From NCBI GenBank assembly GCA_964625525.1, contig CAZVEE010000103.1:1-11683 (forward strand): a stretch of DNA of 11,683 nt. Reading direction: 5' to 3'. This document shows, piece after piece, positions 1-6,414 of the stretch. The position numbers and the translations under genes are program-made. How positions within the stretch are numbered: the first letter of the stretch is position 1; every line of letters begins with the position of its first letter. This DNA is from CAZVEE01 sp964625525. GTDB lineage: Bacteria > Pseudomonadota > Alphaproteobacteria > JAJFIK01. The notes under the pieces were generated by a model. It was not told the DNA's origin and made no database searches. It was given only the letters and a program-made list of their open reading frames with translations.

Positions 1-4
1 GGGC

Positions 5-433
5 GTGTTGGTAATCGCCCTAAGCGTGCTGGCGAGCCCAGTGGCCGCGCAGCAACAACCGGCCGCACAAACGGCCTTTGATTTCCTGGATCTGGATAAT
101 GATGGCCAGGTGACCCGCGAGGAAGCCAAGCGTCGGGCCGTGATCAATTTCATCCGCCTTGATGTGGATTCCGACACGCTGCTGACCATTGATGAATTCG
201 CGGTCGAAAGCCCCAATGCGGATATTGATGCCATCGCCCAGGCCTTTGTTGAGCTGGACGGTAATGGGGACGGCTTTTTGACACCGCAGGAATTCTCGCT
301 GCGCGGCAGTGCTATGTTTGTCTTCATCGACCGGGACGAAGACGGCATTTTGACCAGCCTGGAAATGGAGCAGGCGAAAGAACGCATGCGGATTGGTCTG
401 CGTCAGATGCGCGATCAGCAAGCGGGTCAATAA
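5..433 (+). CDS. Secreted four-EF-hand protein, 5' end uncertain
   Basis: Small calcium-binding-type protein, probably exported to the periplasm or outside the cell. Seen: four 12-residue EF-hand loops with the D-x-D-x-D-G-x-[ILV]-x-x-x-E pattern, at about residues 29-40, 53-64, 85-96 and 109-120 of the frame from position 5. Loop 2 has Thr instead of the usual Gly at loop position 6; loops 1, 3 and 4 look complete. The first 15 residues are hydrophobic and end in a small-residue stretch (SPVAAQ) typical of a signal-peptidase site, but the usual basic n-region is missing. The only starts available are GTG at 5 and TTG at 8, and the frame stays open to the window edge, so the true start may lie upstream. 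Family knowledge: such proteins bind Ca2+ and have no enzymatic activity by themselves. The specific partner or role is unknown. Confidence 0.85.
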   Translation: MLVIALSVLASPVAAQQQPAAQTAFDFLDLDNDGQVTREEAKRRAVINFIRLDVDSDTLLTIDEFAVESPNADIDAIAQAFVELDGNGDGFLTPQEFSLRGSAMFVFIDRDEDGILTSLEMEQAKERMRIGLRQMRDQQAGQ

Positions 434-475
434 TCAGAACGGATCGTTTCAACGGTCTTGGGAGGAAAACGCGCC

Positions 476-1087
476 ATGGCCCATATGCAGCCGCTCTCTG
501 AGGACACCACGCCGGAGTTGAAAGGCACGTTCGATCTGATGCGCAGCATTTTGGGCTTTGTGCCCAATAGTGTGCTGACCATGCAGCGGCGTCCGAAAAT
601 CGTCGATGGGTTTGGCGCGTTGACGCGGGGCGTGATGGATCCGGACGGGTCGGTTGATCTTGGGTTCAAGCGGCTCTTGGCGCATATGGCAAGCCGGGCG
701 GCGGGCTGCCAGTATTGTGAGGCGCACAGCCTCATCGCGGCTGGCATCCATGGCATTGACGAGGCCAAGCTCCAGGCCATCTGGGAGTATGAGCGCAGCC
801 CGCTGTTCAGCGATGCTGAGAAAGTGGCGCTTGAATTCGCGCAATGCGCGGGCGCGGTGCCCAATGCGGTGGATGCGGATCTGTTCACCCGACTGCGGGC
901 CCATTGGAGTGAAGACCAGATCGTGGAACTCTTGGGTGTGGTCTGTCTCTACGGCTTCCTCAATCGCTGGAACGACAGCATGGCCACGCAGATTGAAGAG
1001 CCCGCGCGTGCGGCCGGGCAACGGTATCTCCAGGGCCGCACGAGCTGGACCGGCGGCAAGCACTTGGCGGAGCCGGAAGACGGCTGA
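476..1087 (+). CDS. AhpD-like / carboxymuconolactone decarboxylase family protein
   Basis: A 203-aa protein of the AhpD-like alkylhydroperoxidase / carboxymuconolactone decarboxylase fold. Seen: the core motif C78-Q-Y-C81-E-A-H84, preceded by a helix with Ala-rich and Arg residues; in AhpD-type enzymes this CxxC-x2-H is the redox-active peroxidase site. The N-terminal part carries F-V-P-N (about 28-31), common in the larger members with a duplicated helical half. Known of the family: members reduce peroxides or act as CxxC thiol oxidoreductases, and many have no assigned substrate. Start choice: ATG at 476 has GGAGG at 461-465, 10 nt upstream; a second ATG at 485 is possible. It lies 42 bp after the EF-hand gene on the same strand, so they may be co-transcribed, but no functional link is evident. 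Probably cytoplasmic, as no signal peptide is seen. Confidence 0.85.
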   Translation: MAHMQPLSEDTTPELKGTFDLMRSILGFVPNSVLTMQRRPKIVDGFGALTRGVMDPDGSVDLGFKRLLAHMASRAAGCQYCEAHSLIAAGIHGIDEAKLQAIWEYERSPLFSDAEKVALEFAQCAGAVPNAVDADLFTRLRAHWSEDQIVELLGVVCLYGFLNRWNDSMATQIEEPARAAGQRYLQGRTSWTGGKHLAEPEDG

Positions 1088-1223
1088 GGCCTATCCGCAC
1101 GGCGAGACAGCATGGCCCTTGCTCTTTTGGCGCGCTCTCGTTTTTCGCGCGATCTCATTCGTGCGTGATCGCGTGTTGGCGCGATCTTGGGCCCGGATGG
1201 GCCCGGGCAAGTCCGGAGGGCAT

Positions 1224-1323
1224 NNNNNNNNNNNNNNNNNNNNNNNNNNNNNNNNNNNNNNNNNNNNNNNNNNNNNNNNNNNNNNNNNNNNNNNNNNNNN
1301 NNNNNNNNNNNNNNNNNNNNNNN
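1224..1323. other. Assembly gap (100 N)
   Basis: Exactly 100 consecutive N. A round 100 is the usual placeholder for a scaffold gap of unknown length, so distances across it are not reliable. It abuts a tandem repeat on its right side, a plausible reason why the assembly broke here. Confidence 0.99.
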
Positions 1324-1351
1324 GGTATGGGTGTATCGGTATGGGTGTATC
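1324..1351. repeat. 14-bp tandem repeat at the gap edge
   Basis: Two perfect adjacent copies of GGTATGGGTGTATC (1324-1337 and 1338-1351), followed by GG and then unrelated sequence. Each unit contains two related halves, GGTATG and GGTGTATC. The array begins at the first base after the N run, so it very likely extends into the gap with an unknown number of further copies. Confidence 0.85.
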
Positions 1352-1433
1352 GGCCCGTCCCGGTGCTGCCATAGTTTTCTGGTGATATCCTGTCTTGAAA
1401 TGAAACGCTGCGGCTTTGATGGAACGCAAAGTA

Positions 1434-1454
1434 ATGCGTCAAATGAAGACGCAT
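1434..1454. promoter_or_regulatory. Inverted repeat, possible operator
   Basis: ATGCGTC at 1434-1440 and GACGCAT at 1448-1454 form a perfect 7-bp inverted repeat with a 7-base spacer. Centre-to-centre distance is 14 bp, longer than one helical turn. It lies just upstream of a candidate promoter for the SH3 gene, as an activator or repressor site would. It could equally be a small hairpin or chance; no regulator is identified. Confidence 0.3.
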
Positions 1455-1463
1455 CATTCATGA

Positions 1464-1492
1464 TTGTTCGTAAAACTTGCCATTGTTTTAGT
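1464..1492 (+). promoter_or_regulatory. Candidate sigma-70-type promoter for the SH3 gene
   Basis: TTGTTC at 1464-1469 and TTTAGT at 1487-1492 are separated by 17 bp, the best hexamer pair noticed in this AT-richer intergenic stretch. The leader would be about 100 nt, running to the ATG at 1597. Both hexamers deviate from consensus, so this is only a candidate. Confidence 0.25.
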
Positions 1493-1596
1493 CTTCAGGC
1501 CTTGCGCCTCTGACTTGAAGAGAGCACACTGCGCGCGCTCGATGGGGCGGGGTGTTTGGCGTGGTCCGGGCATTTTGGCGATGACGGGAGGGTTCG

Positions 1597-2019
1597 ATGA
1601 ATTTGGCAGGCGCGATGGTTGCGGGGCTGTTCTATTCCACTTTCTCGGTGCCCTCGCCAGTCTCTGAGGCCGTGATGGACGAAGGCGCCTTTCGCCCGGT
1701 CTATTATGGCGGCGAGCTTGAGATGGACGCATGCAGCGCCGTTGCGGAAGTCGCGGGCCTGAACCCGCGCGGCGACGGTTTTCTCTCGGTGCGCTCTGGC
1801 CCCGGACGAGATTTTCAGAAAACGGATATGCTCTATAACGGCGACACCGTGTATCTGTGCGACGGAGAAGGCGAGTGGTTGGGCGTTGTCTATGGCTCGC
1901 CCGAGGCGCCCGTGTCATCTTGCGCGGTGGCTTCGCCGAAATCCGCCCGTCAGCCGTATGATGGTCCGTGCCCGTCCGGCTGGGTCCACAGCCGCTGGGT
2001 GCGCCTCACCGCCGGATAA
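1597..2019 (+). CDS. Small exported-looking SH3-domain protein
   Basis: A 140-aa protein with a C-terminal bacterial SH3-type domain. Seen: the segment at about residues 62-99 carries the SH3b signature (F-L-S-V-R-S-G-P-G, then a GD turn at 82-83 and EGEWLGVVY at 91-99). It closes with GWVHSRWVRL at 128-137, the usual last strands of SH3b domains. Residues 1-25 are hydrophobic with small residues and may be a weak signal peptide (cleavage near SEA), although no basic n-region is present. Four cysteines (46, 88, 109, 125) could form two disulfides in the periplasm (inference). Known of the family: bacterial SH3 domains often bind cell-wall peptides or proteins. ATG at 1597 is supported by GGAGG at 1587-1591, 5 nt upstream. 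The gene ends 15 bp before the end of the convergent deacetylase gene. Specific role unknown. Confidence 0.8.
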   Translation: MNLAGAMVAGLFYSTFSVPSPVSEAVMDEGAFRPVYYGGELEMDACSAVAEVAGLNPRGDGFLSVRSGPGRDFQKTDMLYNGDTVYLCDGEGEWLGVVYGSPEAPVSSCAVASPKSARQPYDGPCPSGWVHSRWVRLTAG

Positions 2020-2034
2020 TGCCCCTGCGACCAC

Positions 2035-2787
2035 TCAGCCGTGAATGGCGGCGGCGAGGGCGTTGCGCATCGACAGAATGCGACACCCCGCCTCTTCAGC
2101 AGCGCTGACCGCAGCCTGCATGAGCGCGGGCGTGCAGCCATAAGGCGAGGGATCCTCGGTCACGTCATGGGTGTAGAAAATCAGCCATGCCCGTTTTTCC
2201 ACCGCGTCTCGGATCAGCGCTCGGACGCTGTTTTCCGTCTGCGTACTGGTATAGAGCCTTTCCGCGTTCAATTGCGCCAGATCCATCCAGCCGATCTCCA
2301 TCCCGGGGTCGGTGCTGCGGGCGGCAGGGAAATGCTCCGCCATCACCCGTTTCGCCGTGAAGCCGCCAATGCCGAAGGGATAGGCGAAGGAGGCGAGGTA
2401 GACATCGCCTAACAGGTCGTCCAGGAACGCCTTGTTGCGCGCCAACTCATCGCGCAGGCTTTGCGCTGACACATCCCAACAGGCCCGGTGGCTGAAAGTA
2501 TGGCACGCCAAGTCATGGCCGGCTGCCACCAAATCCTTGAGGTCGTCCTTGGTATGCAGCTCTGCTCCCGATGCGTCCCGCGACCCGGTGAGCCCGCCGC
2601 ACACATAATAGGTGCCCACCGCGCCGGCCGCTTCCAGGATCGGGCCACCCGCATGCAAGGCGGAGCGGGGAAAATCATCGAAGGTGAACGTCACGACGGG
2701 CGTGCGTCCCCGGCGCGAGAAGGGCCGGAATGGCACCACCCGGCTCAACCGGTTTTCAAGCTTATAGCGAAGCGGCAAGGGCTGCAT
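2035..2787 (-). CDS. Polysaccharide deacetylase (NodB-homology, CE4)
   Basis: A 250-aa member of the NodB-homology / carbohydrate esterase family 4, metal-dependent enzymes that remove N- or O-acetyl groups from polysaccharides. Seen: motif 1 TFDDF with D37-D38 (catalytic base and metal ligand); motif 2 H96-x3-H100 (HTFSH), the two metal-binding histidines; motif 3 F-A-Y-P-F-G at 134-139; and the late motif with H207 (FYTHD). All key residues are present, so it should be active. No signal peptide is seen; residues 1-30 are basic, suggesting cytoplasmic action or membrane association. Start choice: an upstream in-frame region exists (to 2940) but lies wholly inside the FkbH-like gene and looks unlike protein. 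ATG at 2787 overlaps the end of that gene by 26 bp, implying translational coupling. The likely role is deacetylating a sugar of the polysaccharide built by this locus (inference). Confidence 0.9.
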   Translation of the reverse strand: MQPLPLRYKLENRLSRVVPFRPFSRRGRTPVVTFTFDDFPRSALHAGGPILEAAGAVGTYYVCGGLTGSRDASGAELHTKDDLKDLVAAGHDLACHTFSHRACWDVSAQSLRDELARNKAFLDDLLGDVYLASFAYPFGIGGFTAKRVMAEHFPAARSTDPGMEIGWMDLAQLNAERLYTSTQTENSVRALIRDAVEKRAWLIFYTHDVTEDPSPYGCTPALMQAAVSAAEEAGCRILSMRNALAAAIHG

Positions 2788-4672
2788 GGCGTGATCCGGT
2801 GTCGGAGTGATGGTCCGTAATGGTGACGATGCCCTCGTCTGGAATCGGCAAGGTCTTGGGATAGGCGAGAATTTCCACCTCGCCCTCCTGGCTTTCCAGT
2901 TCAAAACCCATATCGCCGAAGAAGCGCGCCGAGGGGGCATTGCGCTCGGTGCGGCGATACCAGACCGTCAGCGCGGGGCTCGTCTCATGGGTGTGAGTGC
3001 GGAGCAGATGGGCGATGAAGGCGTGCTCGAACCGTTTGCTCTGAATCCGACAACTGAACATCAGGTCCTGAAGGCGGCACAGGGTCAGGTCAAAGATCCC
3101 AAAACCCACAATGCCGTAATCGCCGAAGCGGTCGGAGCAGCGCAGCACATATGTCGCGCGGGTCTCATCCGCCATTATGGCTTTCAGGTCCGCCTGGCTG
3201 TAGCGATTACCCGAGAAGTTCATTTGGTTGGTGCGCTGCGCCATTTCGTGCACACGGCGCAGATTGTCCGGACCCAGCGGATGAATGTCGAGAGTGAGTG
3301 CGCAGCCTTTCAGGAAGGCCGTGTAATCGCCGGCGAAGTCCTCCATGGCTTCGCCGCGCACGGCTTCTTCCTTGTACATGGTGCGCCGAGCCCGGGATTC
3401 CGCCGTCGGCTCTTTGGTCAGGATATCGTCCGGGATCGCCGCACGCAGATCGGCCGGATCAACCACGGTCACGGTGGGGTTGGTTTCGCCCACTTCCGCC
3501 CGTTCAAAGGGCTGGTCGTCCACGAACAGGAAGGTGTCGATGCCGATATTCAGCCGTGCGGCAATGGTCTGCAGCGCCAGGCTTTTCGGGCCCCAAGAGA
3601 TCTGGGGATGCAGAAAGTAGTCTTCTAAACCGAACTGCCGCAGCACAGCCAGCGCCCGGTCCGCATCATTCTTGCTGGCCACCGAATGCAGCACGCCGCG
3701 CTCGTCCAAGTCGCGGATCAGTTGGGCGAAGTCCTCGTTCAGCACGAGATTTTCGGGCCCATCTTCGACCAGGGTACCCGCCCAAAGCGTATTGTCCAGA
3801 TCCCAGACAATGCATTTCAGCTTGGTCAAAGTCGCCGGTTTATCCGGGACCGGTGCGGCGATGGGCTTGTCCGTTGCCACGGCCATCAGCGCGTCAAGGC
3901 CGCCGCGTGCGGTCACGAAATCGAGCAGGCCGAAATAGAGCGGCGCCTGGGCCTCGTCATCGCCGGGCTCGATCTGGGTGAGAAAGGCCGTGTCAAGATC
4001 GATCCGAGCGGCAATCTCTGTGCGTGCAATGACGATGCGGTTGAAGCCTGGCGCAATTTCCCAGCGCCGTTGATAGGGCTGATGGCTGTGCTCACCCACG
4101 GGGCGCAAGGTCAGGGTGGCGGCGACCGGCGCGTCGGCCGGGTTGTAACACTCCAGCACCAGCGCATCGGCCCGCGAGGCGCGATCATAGGCGGGCGTCT
4201 TGGTCGCGGTCTGGGTGTGATGGGAGGGCGTGTAGTGCGGGCGGAACCAGCGGCCGATCACGGCACGAGACAAACCGGCCGGCAAGGGCAGGGCATTGAG
4301 CAGCGACGCGGCCCGTTCGTCCGAGGCTTCCATCTGGTCGGCCGCGCCCAAATCGTGCATCGGCGTCGGGCCGATCCCCTCCAACTTGCCCCAATTGCGG
4401 AAGCTGATCTTCATGGCGTCCGGCACACCGGCGCCATCCACGGGCACCGCTTCGATCCCGCGGGCGAAGCGCTGGCATTTAAAGTCGGTGCGTGGGTTGT
4501 AGAACTCACAGGTGGAGAAGCAGCTCGGGGCGGCGCATTCGGAACAATGCTCGGCCCAGCGGATGGTGCTGCGCCGGGCGATCAGGGGACGCAGCTCTGC
4601 GAAGCGGCGGCGAATCTCGGCCGGGAGATCGTCGGCGGATAGGCGGCGGCGCTGAACTTCCCGCTCGAACAT
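2762..4672 (-). CDS. FkbH-like HAD-IIIC phosphatase with N-terminal Cys motif
   Basis: A 636-aa multidomain protein. Residues 1-70 hold a basic helical start, then C43-x2-C46-x4-C51-x3-C55 and C66 in a segment rich in F/Y/R. Residues about 140-265 look like a beta-rich domain. The HAD core follows: motif I D291-L-D-N-T-L-W297, motif II S333-K-N, motif III K363 (GPKS), motif IV D385-D386. The C-terminal part (about 450-605) is the GNAT-like domain of FkbH proteins, including R-T-N-Q-M-N-F (480-486). Known: FkbH proteins use a HAD phosphatase site and acyl transfer to move a glyceryl group from 1,3-bisphosphoglycerate to an acyl carrier protein. No ACP lies here, so the substrate is uncertain; adding a glycerate-like substituent to the polysaccharide is an inference. 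Start: ATG 4672 has AGGGAG (4682-4687, minus strand) 9 nt upstream; the in-frame extension to 4759 lacks such support. First gene of a pair with the deacetylase. Confidence 0.9.
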   Translation of the reverse strand: MFEREVQRRRLSADDLPAEIRRRFAELRPLIARRSTIRWAEHCSECAAPSCFSTCEFYNPRTDFKCQRFARGIEAVPVDGAGVPDAMKISFRNWGKLEGIGPTPMHDLGAADQMEASDERAASLLNALPLPAGLSRAVIGRWFRPHYTPSHHTQTATKTPAYDRASRADALVLECYNPADAPVAATLTLRPVGEHSHQPYQRRWEIAPGFNRIVIARTEIAARIDLDTAFLTQIEPGDDEAQAPLYFGLLDFVTARGGLDALMAVATDKPIAAPVPDKPATLTKLKCIVWDLDNTLWAGTLVEDGPENLVLNEDFAQLIRDLDERGVLHSVASKNDADRALAVLRQFGLEDYFLHPQISWGPKSLALQTIAARLNIGIDTFLFVDDQPFERAEVGETNPTVTVVDPADLRAAIPDDILTKEPTAESRARRTMYKEEAVRGEAMEDFAGDYTAFLKGCALTLDIHPLGPDNLRRVHEMAQRTNQMNFSGNRYSQADLKAIMADETRATYVLRCSDRFGDYGIVGFGIFDLTLCRLQDLMFSCRIQSKRFEHAFIAHLLRTHTHETSPALTVWYRRTERNAPSARFFGDMGFELESQEGEVEILAYPKTLPIPDEGIVTITDHHSDTGSRHAALAASL

Positions 4673-4831
4673 AGCGTGGCTCTCCCTGAGGGCGGTGGCA
4701 CGACGGCGGCCAGACTTTCTCAATCCGCGCGGGTTTTGACAAGATATCCACGGCCCCATCTGAGCGCCTTTTCACGCGCCAACGGGAAGGCGCGACTTTT
4801 GCACACTTCCCGTTATACTGCGGAAGACCGC

Positions 4832-4837
4832 TATACT
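4832..4837 (+). promoter_or_regulatory. Candidate -10 element (TATACT) of the Wzy-like gene
   Basis: TATACT matches the sigma-70 -10 consensus TATAAT at five of six positions. An identical copy lies 18 bp upstream at 4814-4819. No good -35 hexamer is found at 16-18 bp from either; TTCCCG at 4807-4812 is 19 bp from the second copy. Transcription from this -10 would begin near 4844, the ATG of a short open frame. Low confidence without a -35. Confidence 0.3.
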
Positions 4838-4843
4838 GACGCT

Positions 4844-4963
4844 ATGATCCGCAAAGAGGATCCGCGCCGTCTGGGTCTATCCCATGCTGTGGGTCTATCT
4901 CATGCTGTGGGTCTATCTCATGCTGTGGGTTTATCCCATGGTGACCGTGGCGCCCCGCGATGA
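4844..4963 (+). CDS. Possible 39-codon leader ORF through the 18-bp repeat
   Basis: Open frame from ATG 4844 to TGA 4961-4963, 39 codons, ending 9 nt before the ATG of the Wzy-like gene. After a charged start (M-I-R-K-E-D-P-R-R-L) it reads three copies of GLSHAV and a degenerate fourth, one per 18-bp unit, so copy-number change would keep the frame. Its TGA overlaps the GAGG ribosome-binding site of the Wzy-like gene (4962-4965), an arrangement seen where an upstream ORF affects downstream initiation. No Shine-Dalgarno precedes its ATG; translation would have to be leaderless from the TATACT promoter. It may well be a chance frame. No known protein family is recognised. Confidence 0.2.
   Translation: MIRKEDPRRLGLSHAVGLSHAVGLSHAVGLSHGDRGAPR
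4873..4944. repeat. 18-bp tandem repeat upstream of the Wzy-like gene
   Basis: Three near-identical units, GGGTCTATCYCATGCTGT, at 4873-4890, 4891-4908 and 4909-4926 (the first has C at the Y position, the others T). A degenerate fourth unit follows at 4927-4944 (GGGTTTATCCCATGGTGA). The array stops 28 bp before the ATG at 4973 and so lies in the presumed 5' leader of that gene. No spacers are present, so this is a minisatellite and not a CRISPR. Confidence 0.9.
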
Positions 4964-4972
4964 GGTCCTGTG

Positions 4973-6382
4973 ATGAGCGATGCCGTTGATAGCAGCACGC
5001 TGACACCCCGATACAATGCCACGGCCGCACGGATGCGCGCCGGTGTGCCTGCGCTGACCGCGTTTACGCAGCGGGTCGCGGAGTTGGTGTTGATGGTGGC
5101 GCTGCTCTACTCCTTGGGCACGCTGACGCCGGATTTCACGCCGGTGGATGAAGAAACGCTCACCACTGTGCGCTCTCACGCCCCGTTGATGGCGCAGGCC
5201 TCGCCGATCAACCAGATCGTTTGGCTTAGTCTCATGGCCATTGCGGGCGCGATGTTGTTGTCCGCGCCGCGCCGTTTCGTGATGTTCCTGCCGCTGGCCG
5301 CACCCATGCTGGTGTTGTGCGTTTACATCCTGGTGTCGAGCACCTGGGCGCTGGTGCCGGAGATTTCGCTGCGACGGGGCATATTGTTCACCATTGTGGC
5401 GCTCGTCTTTGGCTTTGCGGTGCTTTACGCCAAGAATCCCAAACGCGTGTTCACCATTGTGTATCTCAGTTTCCTGGTGGCGCTGACGGCCAATCTGCTG
5501 GCGATCCCGCTGCCGTCGTCCTACCACTTGGGGGGCGCGTTCGGGCCGGGGGAGGGTCTTTTTCGCGGGATCCAGCCGCATAAGAACCAGCTCGGCGGTA
5601 TCTGCACCATGGCGCTGTTCGTGGGGGCGGCCGCCTGGCGGGCAAAGGCGCCGCTGCTGGAAAAGCTCGTCTGGTTTTACTACATGGGCGCGGCGGTGCT
5701 GATCCTGATCATGACCGGCTCTAAGACAGCGCTGGGTCTGGTGATCATGGTGCCAGTGGTGCTGTTGATCATGAACGGCTTGCGCACGGTCATCCCATTC
5801 AGCCGCGTCGTCATGATGTTCTATGGCCTGATCGGTGCCTTGATGATCGGGCTGTTCGTGGTCCTGGGCATGGGCATTTCAGTGCAGGAGATCCTCAACG
5901 CGACCATGGAGGATCCGACGTTCACAGGGCGCACATTCCTGTGGGATTTCACGAGCGAGCAGATCGCCACGCGGCCGCTGTTCGGCTTTGGGTTCCAGTC
6001 GTTCTGGGGGATTGGCTTTGAATCCCCTGCCGCCCGCGCGCCACTGCCTTTTGCGCGTGTGGTGAACCAGGCCCACAATGGCTACCTGGATGTGATCGTC
6101 AATTTGGGCTTTATCGGCTCGACCCTGTTCATTCTTGTGATCGGGGCCTTTTTGGCCTCGCTGCGCCGGGTGTCGAGCTATTCCCAGCGCTACAGCTTCA
6201 TGATCTGGTCGATCTTCTTCTTCTTCCTGTTCTCCAACATCACCGAGACGTCGTTCCTGCGCCAGGATACGCAGGAATGGGTGCTGTTCCTGGTGTTGCT
6301 CTACTGGACGCACAGCATCCGCATGCATTTGGATCAAGATCAGGCCGCCGCCGCGGCGCGCCCGGCGCATCGCGGCGGCTGA
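4973..6382 (+). CDS. O-antigen ligase/polymerase family membrane protein (Wzy/ExoQ-like)
   Basis: A 469-aa polytopic inner-membrane protein of the O-antigen ligase / Wzy / ExoQ superfamily, which joins lipid-linked repeat units or transfers a glycan to its acceptor on the periplasmic side. Seen: about ten or more hydrophobic segments (for example 36-50, 81-97, 103-123, 136-152, 159-180, 236-248, 281-303, 379-396, 409-421, 436-446). Typical conserved spots are H203-K-N205 in a loop (Q-P-H-K-N-Q-L-G-G), T-G-S-K-T 248-252, T-G-R 318-320 with W324, and H368-N369 followed by G-Y-L-D. These fit the ExoQ-like polymerase branch well, but polymerase and ligase cannot be told apart by eye. Start: ATG 4973 has GAGG at 4962-4965, 7 nt upstream; GTG at 4970 is adjacent and too close. 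The 3' end converges on the VOC gene with a 32-bp gap. Polymerisation of this locus' repeat unit is inferred. Confidence 0.88.
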   Translation: MSDAVDSSTLTPRYNATAARMRAGVPALTAFTQRVAELVLMVALLYSLGTLTPDFTPVDEETLTTVRSHAPLMAQASPINQIVWLSLMAIAGAMLLSAPRRFVMFLPLAAPMLVLCVYILVSSTWALVPEISLRRGILFTIVALVFGFAVLYAKNPKRVFTIVYLSFLVALTANLLAIPLPSSYHLGGAFGPGEGLFRGIQPHKNQLGGICTMALFVGAAAWRAKAPLLEKLVWFYYMGAAVLILIMTGSKTALGLVIMVPVVLLIMNGLRTVIPFSRVVMMFYGLIGALMIGLFVVLGMGISVQEILNATMEDPTFTGRTFLWDFTSEQIATRPLFGFGFQSFWGIGFESPAARAPLPFARVVNQAHNGYLDVIVNLGFIGSTLFILVIGAFLASLRRVSSYSQRYSFMIWSIFFFFLFSNITETSFLRQDTQEWVLFLVLLYWTHSIRMHLDQDQAAAAARPAHRGG

Positions 6383-6414
6383 TGAGTATGGGCGTCAGGC
6401 TTTGTTGAGGGTGA

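Larger units (their letters stand above)
1088..1596. other. Non-coding stretch with assembly gap
   Basis: The 509 bases between the AhpD-like gene and the SH3 gene hold no convincing gene. The left part (1088-1223) is GC-rich and ends in a 100-N gap. The right part starts with a 14-bp tandem repeat and then turns AT-richer (about 1370-1500). That part has a perfect 7-bp inverted repeat (1434-1440 / 1448-1454), a candidate promoter and a nested hairpin at 1492-1521 (TCTTC/GAAGA outside, AGGC/GCCT inside). Because the gap has unknown true length, a gene could be hidden in it. Confidence 0.7.
4673..4972. other. Divergent intergenic region, FkbH-like versus Wzy-like gene
   Basis: These 300 bases must hold the promoters of both divergent units. 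On the minus strand, TTGTCA (4737-4742) is a possible -35 but no good -10 follows. On the + strand, two TATACTG copies lie 18 bp apart (4814-4820 and 4832-4838), followed by an 18-bp tandem repeat (4873-4944) and a short open frame (4844-4963). No other gene is seen. Confidence 0.6.

Noticed and set aside
1191..1208. Hairpin GCCCGG-ATGGGC-CCGGGC as terminator of the AhpD-like gene
   Set aside because: The 6-bp GC stem is followed by AAGTCC rather than T residues, it lies over 100 bp past the stop, and sequence of this composition forms such stems by chance.
2788..2940. N-terminal extension of the deacetylase to 2940
   Set aside because: These codons lie entirely within the FkbH-like coding region in another frame, are Arg/Pro-rich, and precede the normal family start; ATG 2787 gives a complete domain.
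3686..4642. A 318-codon open frame on the + strand inside the FkbH-like gene
   Set aside because: It lies opposite a gene with intact HAD motifs and a good ribosome-binding site. Its translation is Gly/Arg-rich and looks like an antisense shadow.
4736..4741. Perfect TTGACA on the + strand as the -35 of the Wzy-like gene
   Set aside because: No TATAAT-like hexamer is found 16-18 bp downstream (the region reads CCATCTGAGC), so it is not supported as a promoter.
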